Shown here: in pieces, positions 1-12,500 of the stretch
How the letters are laid out: each line of letters opens with the position of its first letter
Numbering within the stretch: the stretch's first letter is position 1
Origin: Rotaria macrura
Taxonomy: Eukaryota; Rotifera; Eurotatoria; Philodinida; Philodinidae
DNA length: 64,000 nt
Assembly (NCBI GenBank): GCA_900239685.1
Contig: OENT01000501.1
Coordinates: 1-64,000, forward strand
Reading direction: 5' to 3'
Made by a program: the position numbers and the translations under genes
The notes under the pieces: model-generated
The model's database searches: none
What the model was told of the DNA's origin: nothing
What the model saw: only the letters and a program-made list of their open reading frames with translations

Positions 1-44
1 ACTCACTTTTTGAGTACACAAAAATATGAGTTTTCACAATGTAA
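1..44. repeat. End of a dispersed repeat cut by the window edge
   Basis: The first 24 bases match, almost base for base, the reverse complement of the outer left end of the repeat at 20330-20887 (GTGTACTCA..TGAGTACAC palindrome). The following TTTTCACA word also recurs at that repeat's other end. A run of ten G follows at 45-54. This is probably a third, truncated copy of the same family. Confidence 0.5.
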
Positions 45-1959
45 GGGGGGGGGGACAATTCCTCCTCTCAAACAAAAAAATCCTTCACTTAGTAAATTCC
101 CCGCTCAAATAATTTCCTCATTAATAGTATGCAGACAGACTCACACTCCAGTATTATTTATAGATTTTATGTAAATTTCTTCGAAAAATTTTCATCAGAA
201 ATGAACAAAAAGAAGGTTTCTCATAATTAAGATGTGTTTAGCGAGCTGCTTAGTTAAGGGATGGTTCCAAAAATTAAAATTTTTGCTAAAATTAACCGGA
301 TTCAATGGCGAATTTGTTTGATCATCGGTCAACAAAAAAAAGAAGGGTATAGCCTAAAAGAATCGTTCCGATAATTATATTTCTATACAATCAACGAAAT
401 CGGGCAAACAGAATGATTTTTGGATGCTAGACTCTAGGAATTTAACGAAATTCCACGCAAATGTTCGACCCATCTCTATTAGTATCGCCACGCACCTATG
501 AAGAACATTAGAATCTATTCGTCAGATCCAGTGATATTCATTCAACTGAGTATAGATCTTGAAATTTAAATTTTTATCCGAACTTAACCAATTACAACGT
601 TTCGAACTCTATCCTTGCCTCGATAAAATCTTTTTGATCCTTGATCCAGATCTACAGAGTCCAGAAATTTTAGACCCCGATCAACAAATATGACTTCTTT
701 CCTGGCACTCGAAACACGAATGATTACCGAAAGAATTAATCGCCCCTTCCAAAAAATCCCGACTACGTTTTTGACTCGAAATCGAACGGAGCTACAGTAA
801 TCTACTGGACGACATTATTGGATGACCGCTCGAGATCTATTTTCATTGAATCACATAGTCTCATTTTTAAATAGTCGAAAACTCTCATACTCACTACTTT
901 GAATGAATTATCCTTGTTACTAGTGAATATTGATGAAATCGATTTCGACTGCCATTATTACTAATGAGTATTTCATCGAAATTTCTTGTCATCATAAATG
1001 ATGAAAATATTTCAATCAATCTTAGTAAACATTTGTTTGTTTTATCTTTCTTCTTGTCGAATAAACAACAATACAGGCGCGCAAACGAGACCGACAGAAA
1101 CAAAAAAAAAGAAAAAGAAAAGAAGGCAAAAGAATTACACGAAAAAAAAGAAAAAGAAATAACAGACAATTCACATTTTAACAACATCAAATCCAAAGAA
1201 GCATCTTTCTTCATTTCCGTTGTTCTTCTAGAGAATCTACTAAAAACTGTTCCCGTAAAAAAAAAGAGAAAATTTCAACACGAATACAGACAAATAGAAA
1301 AAGAAAACAGAACAATTGAATACGTACGTACATGAAAAATTATCAACATGCCAATGCTTATATATTGATTTTGCATATAATAATAAATGTCTCGTTTTCT
1401 TTGAAAAAAAAATGACGCGCGCATAAAGAAACTTTCATATATACAGTGTAGAATATATGTATATATATATATTCTACATATATATTCATATATATATGTG
1501 TATTTTTTTTTCAAACAAAAGAGGAAATCACTGCATCCGACGTCAAAAAAAAAGAAAACGAATACAACACCGAGCAAGTTGAGAATACAATATGTACGTA
1601 CGAAATGAGAAAGAAACAAAAAAAACAAAGTATATGACATATACAAAATAATCTATGTTGGTATTTTTGTTTTTTGTTTGTCGTGTCGATCTGTTTAGCA
1701 AAATCAAACTATCGACTTGAACTGACAAGTTAAGATTATAAAGAAAAACAAAGAACAAGAGAGAAAATGAAGAAGAAAAGAAACACAATATGTGTTTTCT
1801 TTTTCGAGAATATTTATACATTTACAGGAATAAGTTTCTATTGATTGAAATTCTTTTTTTTTTTCTTGTGAAGAGAGGTTTATTTTTTTAATAATGCATT
1901 CTATTCTTTATTTTTGATCTTAATATAACCAATAAATAGATTATTGAACTAGAAATTAA
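45..1959. other. Intergenic, low-complexity, 3' side of the GTF3C2-like gene
   Basis: No exon could be supported on either strand. The block from about 1080 to 1300 is purine-rich (AAAGAAAAAG runs), which creates long open frames without coding character. Positions 1437-1500 are an AT microsatellite able to fold on itself. TTTATT near 1879 could be the minus-strand polyadenylation signal of the neighbouring gene. Confidence 0.6.
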
Positions 1960-4900
1960 TCACACAACTTGCACACGTTGAAGACGTTGAGTTAATTTTT
2001 CTGATAAAGGCGAATCCGATGTTGACAGTCGAAATAAAAGAAACAGACCGACTTTGTCAGCCGATGCTATCCAACCATGCGTACCTGGATTTGGATTGAA
2101 TCGAATCTTGAAAAATAGAATCAATTGTGTTCTGTTCGTTTTTGTTAAAAAACAAATTTATTCTTACTTTTCGATATGTATGCACTTTATGAGTTTCATC
2201 ATGTTGAGGATCAATATTACTACTTGCATATTCCTAAAATAAATAATTTTAAGATCAAAATCAAGGTCTATTTAAGAGCATTTTCGTTTACTCTATTACT
2301 TCGACATTCCAATAATCAGATTGAATACGCTTTTTCTTTTTTAAATCAACGAAAATTCTATCGGATGTGTCTTTCGGAATATGATGGAAACTAGCGTGAA
2401 CTTTTGGCTCACCTTTGGGTTCATCCGTCGGATCCTGGACGAGAGAGACGAACTCATCTGATCACATATCGATCATTTTATTTATTTTTTTTCTAAAGTT
2501 AAACACTACTGTCAACTTCAAAATATAATGAATTTGTATATTTGTTAACTATGTCGAGACAACGATTATAGTAGCTAGAAACCTGTGTTTATAGGAAAAA
2601 TATTATCTGGACGAGGTATTCTTCTATAAAGCTTTCTGTTTTAGCCAAGAATTTAGATTGATAAAATCTATTGTCAAAACATTTCTATGAGGATCTACCA
2701 AAACTTGGCTTGTCTAAACTTATTTCGTTCAGACGTTATAAGTATTTTACTGAAAATCTTGAAATCAGCCAACTGACAATTGGTCATCCTATATTATAGT
2801 GAGTTCAATCGTGATATTAAATTTTAATTTTGAGAATAATTTGACGTTCGATAAACAATATATAAGAAAATAGCCAAACTAAGACTAAAACTTTTGAATA
2901 GACAAAAATACAAGGAATATAATCTAGTCGTTTAGGATCATATTAAAACTTAAATCAAATATCACTTTTTAGAATGAGCAGTAGTCTAGATTAGAAGAGA
3001 ATCTGCTTGACCGAAACAAAAAATACCTAGTAAATTTTCATTTCCTCCTATATGTCTCATTCGGGACTAAGTTATTAAATGTTGTACATATTTATTCTTA
3101 CCGTTCGTTCGATAGCTATTTGTACACAGTATTGTCCAACTGATTGACCTTGATTAAATTCTGTAAGTAGAAAATAAAATGTATTGAAAAGAAACATTCA
3201 ATGTCAATGTATTTATACGTTGCATGGCTACAGGATCTGCAAGATTTCCTGTTTGTGCACCACCAACACCTGTTAGATACGTCGATAGTTTTGCTACGCA
3301 CTAAAAAATAATTAAACATATTCTATACCATGAAGTAGTGTACCGATTGACTTCTCAATTCATGTGCCTTCATAATAGACTTAATTTAGAAAACAACATA
3401 CATATATATATATTATAGATAATAGTTCGATGTCAAGGATAACTAATCATCAGACAAACGATATATCTTATTTAATGCTACATTCTAAACGATGAATGTT
3501 TTCTTTAAAGTAGTATTATTGATTTAGCTGGTAAGTAAGTTATCTGTAAACATATAGTATATACACATGAGATCTTGATTAACTGAAAAACGTTTACATC
3601 TATCTTATGGCACGATGACTAGAATTCAATTATTTTTCGTACCAATACAAGAAGAAGAAAAAAATCTATTCGAATATCATACACTAATTACAATAGTGAT
3701 AGTCACAAGTTGAAAATAATTTACACTTGTTCTATATTTTAACAATTAATCTACTCCAATTACAAACATATGGAGTACATGTGTATTGTTCGACGAAAAT
3801 CTCCTGGGAATTGTATAAATAAAAGTATTTTTTCTCAACTTACAGTGCTCGGTCGAAACTTCGGATTGTTCTGTGGCCAAGTTGATGAATCACCACGTGC
3901 CACCCAAACAGTACCTAAATAAGATAAAAACAATATTTAAATTCTACGAATAAAATAATTCATATATTTACCATCAAGATCAGCATAAGCAACAGCGTCA
4001 ATCCATTCAGAATAATCTAAACTAACAATTTGCCATGCTGATAACATTGATGTTTGTAAATTATTCGAAACATTTTGACCCGGCAATAATATTGAATGTA
4101 TTGGTACAGATAATAATTCATTATGATTACTAATATCAAAAAAAAAACAAATATGAGTTATTCATTCCAATAAAATAAACACTAGATTGATTTACTTTGC
4201 ATGTGCACAACCCGCATATAATACATCATTAAGTATAGAAGAAGCAAATTCACTTGAATTTGACCAATGTCGATAACAAAAAATATTTTCATCTCGTGTT
4301 GTCCATACTCTAGTAGAATGAATCAAAAAATATAGTGGCGACTAAAAATTATCCAACCGGAGGATATGTAATTCGCTATTTATTTTTCACCTAGTGGTAA
4401 ATACTAGAAAGAATCCAAAGAGAGTTCTCATCTGTTAGTCAAAACCAATTTGATAATCTTGGATTTATACAAAAGCTCAAACAATGAGAAGTTAATTCTG
4501 TACATCTACAATTCTCAATTTTTGCAGAATTCCAAGTATGTGACGATTATCAAATTTGTGTTGGCTAACAAATCCAATTACTCTTTGGATTCTTTCTAGC
4601 ATTAACAGCTATGTGAAAATGAAATCAAATACCACTCCGGTCAAATAATTTCGTTTGTCACTGTATTTTATACATACGTCCATGATTGTTTGTTTTTTAA
4701 ACTAATTGCAATTAAATGTTCAGAATTTCTTAAAAATTTTACATCTTGTATTGATGTATCTTCAACAAAAAATCTTCGTACAGGATAAATTAATGAACAA
4801 TTTGTTGTCTGAGAAAAAATGACAAAATATATATATATTTTGCTCAATCGAAAAAAAATTCTTTTTTTTTTTTACTTGTTCAACAAGTGATTTCGAATTA

Positions 4901-7900
4901 ACTTCCCACATCAGTACAATACCATTTTCATAACCGGCACATAATTTATTTGGATTTTCATGACACCAATCAAGTGCTGTACATGAACCATATTCAGCAC
5001 AACCAATACTACCATCTTTACGACGATTCAACGGTGGTACAAGTTGTGCACCACTATTTATTGTACATAGATTTCTTGATGCACCATGTGGTACACCAAA
5101 TATAATAACAATGCCTTGACTTGTGCCAATAGCTAAATAACTTAAATATGGATCATTAATTGTTGGACGATCAGGTAACCATTTTAAACATGTGACTTGA
5201 CCAAAATCTGCAGCAACAGTAACATGTAAATTTGGTACATGTAAACTTTGTCGTAAACGACCACAATTAAGTATTAATAATAATGTTGAACCCGGTGGTG
5301 AACGACGTTCAGGATTAGTATATGTACCATGTAATTGATTGTTGGTATCATACGACCATTGTTCAAGTGCTAATGCAACATATTGACTACCGATAACATC
5401 AACAGCACGTGGTAGCCATTCAACACAACGTATTGGACGACCAACATTTAATACAATAACATGTGAAGCAGCAAAACTATCTAGTGGATTCAAGAATCGA
5501 TCGCATGAAAGCATCTGAAGAAGAAAAAATTCATTTAGAATTGAAAAATTCTACGATATTCTCTCTTCTCTACTTACTCGAACACGTAAACAACTAGCAC
5601 CATTACTTAAACAAGCAGCTGATTCATTTTCTGGTATAAGTTGTCCAATAGTTGTTGACGATGCTGAAAATGGTATACGACCATTAATAGGAAATTTATA
5701 ACGAGCAAATGCTGCACGAAATGCTCGATCATTTACACGACATGGATCATCTGAAGAGAAACATTTTCTTTGTTTGTTTTTTTCTTTCTTTCTTTATTTA
5801 TTTACCTGGACATGTATCATGTGAATCATCATGATAAAGTTCAAGATGATCACATACACTGCTTACAGATGAAAACGGAATACCGCAAAATTTACATATA
5901 GCCATAACTAAATATATATATTCATATATAAATAAATATTTGACAAAAAAATAAAAAAAGAAATTATTCTCATTTACCAGGTCCTAGTGGACAATCAGTT
6001 TTTAAATGTTCTTTTAATTTTTTTAATGCTGTGAATTGTGTTTTGCCACGACATCGATGACATATAACAAAACCTTCTGTACGTAAACGTCCATTGATTT
6101 CTTGTTCTTGTTCAGGTAATAATGTATCAGTTGCAAATTCAATATGCTATGAAACGAAATGAATTAAGATTTTGAAATAGAATATCATTTGTATTCATAC
6201 TTCTCTCATTCTTGAACGTGCTAATTCAGCTAATTCACTACTTATATCAACACCACGTGGTGAACGTACACCAGTTGCTTTATGTGGATCATTCTAAATT
6301 GAAAAATTATATGAATAGATTCTATTCGAGTATGTATCTAAGAAATATCTAACGTATTCATTTTAAGAAAAAGTATATATGCAATTGTACTTTTGATAGA
6401 AACATGATAGGAGAGCAAATTCTAGAGCATGGATTGATCAGAATATAAAATTTTGTTTTTTTAAACAAAAGACATGGATCTTACAAAAAGTAGCCATGGT
6501 TCATAGATACGATGTCACTTGAAAAAGGATTATGTCTCAAACTTCAAAAGATTTATTTCTGCTTCCGAACAAGTCAGAAAATATCAAACATACGAGATGA
6601 CAATATGAATCAACTTTCTAAAAAAATAGTCGCTGGATGTGTTCTTTATAACGATGAAAACAGCGCTCTCCTATCTGTATATCTACTAAATGAAACATCA
6701 GTGTATGTTTTTTACTTTCACAATTTGTTCATTGATCATAATTGGATTATTCATTGTTGGCGTTAATGTTAAACCAGTTGGATTTAAATGTGTTTGTTTC
6801 GTATAATTAGCAATTGGTGTTGGTCCATCTGAAGATTTTGTTTTCGGTGGACGACCACGTTTACGCTACATAAAAATAAAATTAAAATATATTTCACAAT
6901 AAAAATTGATTCAAACAAGAGACAAATTTACATCATTTACTTTTGGATCATTATCATTTTGTTCAGATTTAATTATAGGTAATGACATATGTTGATTAAG
7001 CATAGCCGATGGTAAATTATAATTTTCAATACTAGTACGTGGTGATACGCCTGATGTCATAGCAACCATTGAATTCATCATTTGTGGCGATGTTAAATCA
7101 TTTGTATTTTTCTTTTTCTTTTTCGACTTTTTAGAATTCGATGTTTCACCAAGATTTGGCATAGCTGGTTTACGTGATACATCAATTTTATCTGTTGATA
7201 CAGCACCACCTTCTTCAGAACCCTAGAATAAACAATAGATATATAATAGAAGGAATTGTCTTATCTTTAGTTAGAATACTAATTTACATACATGTCGAGC
7301 TAAATGTGTACGTAAAGAACTTCGATCAGCTAATTCACTTCCACACATTAAACAACGAAAGAAAGCTTTGGGATATGGTGATTTTGTACATGAATTATAT
7401 AAATGATAACGTATGCCTTCTTTTGAAGCAAAATCAACTGTACAAAATGGACAAACGAAACGTCCATCACGAAATGTAGCTTGCCGTATAACATTAAAAT
7501 GTGGTAAATCAGGATATGAAAAAAGGCCTGATTGATGTCTTATATGTGACCATGCTTGTGGTATAGGTATAAGTTGTAACATATCACGATGGATTTCTGC
7601 AATGTCATGTTGATTTTTAACTAGTTGTGGTTGCTGCTGTTGTTGTGGTTGTGGTGTTTGAGATTGATCAATATCATTCGACGGTATTTGAACATCTGTA
7701 TCCATTACTACAGATGCTGATGATTGTACAGTAACAAGAGGTAATTGTTGTTGATCTAATGATAAAGTTTGATTTCTTGTCGTTTGTTCTTCTGTTGTTA
7801 CTTGTTGTTCAACATTAATTTGATCATGCGTTGGCATAATACCAATAGATTCATCATTTGGATTCGGATCGACTGTTGCACTACCACCTGTTGCAATTAA

Positions 7901-8115
7901 ATGCATTAAACCACTTGAATCAATAGCATTTTGTTGATGATGATGATCATCAGTGGACCTGAAAATATCGATAGAATTGCGATGGATGTCATTTGACTTT
8001 TCATTATTTACCATGGCCAATCATTTGTCGTAGATTCTTGTTGTTGATTCGATGATGTATGTTGAACATCATCAACTGAAGACATATCATTGGAGGGCGA
8101 ATCTGGGTCAGCCAT
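1960..8115 (-). CDS. GTF3C2: GTF3C2-like subunit of TFIIIC (zinc finger, AT-hook, WD40)
   Basis: This is the probable orthologue of TFIIIC110, a nuclear RNA polymerase III initiation factor. I model 17 exons: 8012-8115, 7292-7958, 6941-7222, 6716-6865, 6201-6293, 5978-6146, 5806-5907, 5578-5750, 4876-5514, 4678-4808, 4196-4309, 3972-4129, 3844-3914, 3219-3300, 3102-3160, 2413-2457 and 1960-2106. They total 1062 codons and all junctions are in phase. The N-terminal part is Gln/His-rich and holds C2H2 fingers (CPFC..H..C, CLMCGSELADRSSLRTHLARH, CKFCGIPF) and an AT-hook (KRGRPPK). The C-terminal WD40 part matches the human protein at ALDWC..NPNKLCAGYENGIV, DLDGTVWVARGD and the last exon IRFNPN...HGWIAS (human VRFSPNLDSYGWLVSG). 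The start at 8115 gives the longest frame. The 45-nt exon at 2413-2457 and the donors of exons 3 and 4 are the weakest parts. Confidence 0.85.
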
Positions 8116-9551
8116 GAATATGTACGATTGATTTTACAACATTTGTATCTTGTTAAATTCCTAATAAATGTTCGCATAATGACAAGTGTTTTGATTTATA
8201 AAGAATATTAACTCTAATGCTCAATATATAGGGATAATAAAAAGACATTTTCTTTTCTTTTTTGATTCTTTGTTCTTTTTCTTTTTTTTTTTCTTTTTTT
8301 TCTTGTCGCATGACTTTTCCGAAAATCCAGAACAGTGGAGAGACAAAATGAGAGAGAGGTAGAACGAGAGAGAGAGAGGGAGAGAATAAGAATAAGAAGA
8401 AAAAGACCCACATTTCGCATTTTCGCCCCTTACTTTTTTCTTCTCGTCGCTTTGCTTGTCTGTCCCTCTTTTCACTCTCGCACAGATGTTAAATATCCTT
8501 TTTCTGCCTTATTGATGACTGTCATCATAACTATTAGTATACACTTCTTCGTTCTTCTTTGCGGAGGAAGCCGAGAGAGGGAGTAAAAATGAGTTGGAAA
8601 AGAATCAATACGAGCGAATACAAAAAGAAAAAATCTTCTTGGCTACTAGCTATAAAACAGCGAACAAACCGACGAAAGCTGGAGAAGAAAAAAAAACAAG
8701 AAGAAAAAGAAAAAAGAGAGGCGCGTAAAAGGTTATTGTGTTGCCATTTACATTGAATATCATACTCTTCCGTGTGCGAATGAGAATAATTTACTGAAAA
8801 AAAAATGGATTTAATTTTTTAATTGAATTATCTATTAGTTTTGATTATTAAATATATATATTAGAAATATCGAACAACAGTGCATCGATGTGTTATTTTT
8901 CAATTGATACAAACTCAACCAATTAAAAACTAGATGTCACTTCAGATGATTCATAGATTTTTACAAGTACTTGCCGTGTATGCATATGATTTCTTTTCTC
9001 TATACATGAATACAGTTGAGTACTTAATATAGATCTGTAAACATTCAGACTTTCTGAACTATTTAAGAAACACTATTTGAGATGAGAAGGTAAACGAATA
9101 CATTGTTTTCGAGAAAACAATTTAAAAATTTATGACAAAATTTGTTAAGTATGTGTTCTATGAGCATGTTAGAAACGTATTGTACAAGAACGAAATATAA
9201 ATTCGTCGTAATTCACGAGATAATCTATTTCGAAATTATTAAATCGAAAATTTAGAATATTTCCTATATCGAAAATTCAAGTAACCATCGAAACATTTCA
9301 TTTGTTTTCTCTACAGTCATCAGTACATTCGAAAAAAACAAATCTAATCTTTCATCGAATAGAAAATTGAATTTGTTTTTCTACTGTATCATCTCTATTA
9401 TCGTTAAGAACGTACGCCTACAAATATTTATCTTATTCTACGAGTCAACTAATTAGTTTCATTTACTAAAAATAATAACACACTGATAAAAGAAGAAGAC
9501 CCAGAAGAAAAACTAAATGAAATTCATTTTCAGACAATAGAAAAACAAATC
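8116..9551. promoter_or_regulatory. Divergent intergenic region between GTF3C2-like and Kelch genes
   Basis: The two genes are transcribed away from each other, so both promoters must lie in this 1.4 kb. A polypyrimidine tract (8245-8310) and GA-rich blocks (8340-8410, 8590-8720) give long spurious open frames. No clear TATA box or further gene was seen. Confidence 0.5.
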
Positions 9552-12500
9552 ATGCGTGTTCCTTATACATCATCTACATCACAAATAAATTTGTTTCTAC
9601 AAAATCTCAACGAATATCTTGATTCTGGTTCATATTGTGATTTAACATTTATAATTGGTTGTGAACAATTTTTATGTCATCGCATAATTCTTGCTTGTTC
9701 ATCACCATATTTTCAAGCATTACTTACACATAGATTTAAAGAAAATAATCTTAATTCAATTGAATTACTTAATATTGAACCAAAAATATTTTCTTTACTT
9801 CTTCATTATATCTATAGTGGTAAAATTGAAATCGATAATACAAATGTTCAAGATATATTAATTGCAAGTGATATGTTACAACTTGATGAAGTTGTTCGAT
9901 TTTGTTGTCATTATTTATCGATAAGTTTAAATGAAACAAATGTTATTGATACATGGAAAATTGCTGATGAATTACAATGTCAAGAATTAAAAGATAATGC
10001 TGAACATTATATATTAACACATTTTTGTAATTTAATTAAATGTGATATGATAAAATTTATTCCACAAAATTTATTAATTAAAATTATTTCAAATGATGAT
10101 TTAATTATTGATCATGAAGAACAAGTTCTTGAAGCTATATTACTATGGTTTTTTCATAATCATGAACAATCATTTGAACATCTATTTGATAATGTTCGAT
10201 TTGAATATATATCTAAAGAACATCAAACAATGATTTTACATCAAATTGGATTTGTATGTTGATTATGATTTTCATGCTCGAATTTTTTAAAGATAGGAAA
10301 AAAGTTCATCGATTAAATACATGTATTGGATTGTGAAAGTCTGACATGAGTAAACGAATCGATGCTCAAACAGTTCTAATAGAAATATCACGCGAAGATA
10401 TGTTGAGTTAAGGTTTTGCTTTTCATCATATCTAATAATTAGTAGAAACCTATGTAAGTCGAACGTCTAATAATCGTATTAGATCTGTCGTTAACAATCA
10501 TGAAATGCTTGTTTAGAAAATGTATCAATTGAAAATATAGTTTTGTTATAGTTAACTCTTGGAAATTACCAAAGAAAAACATTTCAATGATTTAAAGATT
10601 GATCTTTCTTACACCTGAAAATGTAGGTCATATAGAAAATCGAAAGAAAAACTTACGCGAACAGATTTTTAAGTAAGCAAAGAATGTTTGAAACAGACGT
10701 TCGCAACTGTGAAGAAATTACACTGGAAAATAGGGACTCATCTGTAAGACATAAAAAGATGAGCGGTAGAAGAAGAGAAGGAAAATCCTTAATTAGAAAA
10801 CATGCTCAAGCGATCATAGAATTCTTGATAGTACGAAGTTCAAGTTCATCGCGTTGCTGAGATAAACTTCTTAGATGACTATGTACTTTTAAATAAGAAG
10901 TTTTCGACGAAGTATTTTGCAGACACCACTTCATTCTGTCTACGTAGGGAAACTATCTGATCATGATGCTATGTTGCCATCCTATTACAACAACAGGAGT
11001 GAATACAAATATCATCTTCTAGCACTTATCTAATCGGCAAGTAAAGCAAGAATAATCATTCATTCAACTTAGCTGCAGGTAAACGTCGGAATAGTTGAAA
11101 CATGATTCAAGTGACTTACACGAGAAGAACTTCCACGTTGTCTCGATTTAATTATTTTTTTCAATAGATATCAGATAGCTACTATTGTTCATTCCAGTCG
11201 TAATGGAAAAACTCCACTAATGCCAAGTCAGATGAACATATAATTTCATCGACGTTGATTGTTTCTTCGAAGCATCAAAAAAGACGATATACTAGATATG
11301 ATTCTGCTCGAATAATTCAACAAGTATTCGTCGTTGTTGAGAATGCTTCACATCAATGCATTTTCTTTACATAAGTCATCCTACATTTGTGAATGCTATA
11401 GACTGAATAGTAAAATAAAAAGAGAACACAACTAATTTTAGTATTGGTTTAGAAAAGAAAAATTTCATCGAAGATATATTATAACTGCATACAAAGAATT
11501 CAATTCTAGAAATATGACGGAAATCATTCGAATTCTATAGTGATTATTCTTTACATGAATCATGAGCGGCGTTCATATTTCAAGGAAATACCTGTCATTG
11601 ATTATATCTATTCAGCAAATATTAAACTAGATTCCAAATTTAGATGCAATCAAGATAAAACAAACGGATTCGAATCTATAATATAATAATGGATTAATAA
11701 ATGACTCATTGAAAAATATGATTGAACAATAAGTTCGAAATTGATTTATCACTGTCATGTTGTATCTTTCACAATAGATAAAATAGTGTATGTAATCTAA
11801 TAGAAGTTTCTTTTTTTATCGCAACAAGAATCTTGATTTTTTTACTACTTGAAAATACTTGCTAAGCTTCATTATCTATAAAGTACATTCGGTAAAAAAT
11901 GATGTTTTTAGATTCACTTCTGGATATTCAGTAAGATTTTTTTCTGAAGAAATAATAGAAAAAAATTTACATGACATCTTTCTATTTCGTTCTTAAGTTT
12001 TTAAATCTCTTACTAGGAATTTCATTTAAAGTCACTATGGACAATAAGTGCCGATAACAGGGTGATAGGACAAAAATAAAAACGTTTAAGTTTTAATTTT
12101 GTAACAAATTGACAAACGAACTGCAGTACACGAGATGTTTTCTCTTGTGTGAAGATTCATATGATTGTAAACCTTCTAGCAAGAATTCAAAGTTCTAGTC
12201 TCGTATAAGCCCCCCCCCCTCATAAGTCGATTTTCGTCAAAGAAAGTCCAAATCGGCTGAAATTTTCAGGATATGTTAGGACTGAAGCGGGTAGCCTACG
12301 ATAAAAGTTTCAGCCCGAAATATGCAAGTTTAAGGAAGTTATAAGGTGAACACTGGTTAAAAATGACCCAATTTCCAATCCTTGTTGTTTTGCCTTCAAC
12401 TATGTTTTTTCGAAAAACTTTTTTTACCATTCGATAGAGCATGCAAAGACGCAAGGCATCTCGTGCTCCGATTTTTGAAAAAGCTTTTTCTATGCCCAAA

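Noticed and set aside
894-1821. Several overlapping open frames on both strands
   Set aside because: They follow A/G- and T/C-rich low-complexity DNA, are Phe/Lys-rich, and have no domain or splice context.
2413-2457. Alternative frame of the penultimate GTF3C2-like exon (DEFVSLVQDPTDEPK)
   Set aside because: It looks protein-like but its phase fits neither neighbouring exon; the phase-0 frame was kept, with low certainty.
8153-8756. Open frames upstream of the GTF3C2-like gene
   Set aside because: They are produced by GA- and polypyrimidine tracts; composition is repetitive and no family fits.
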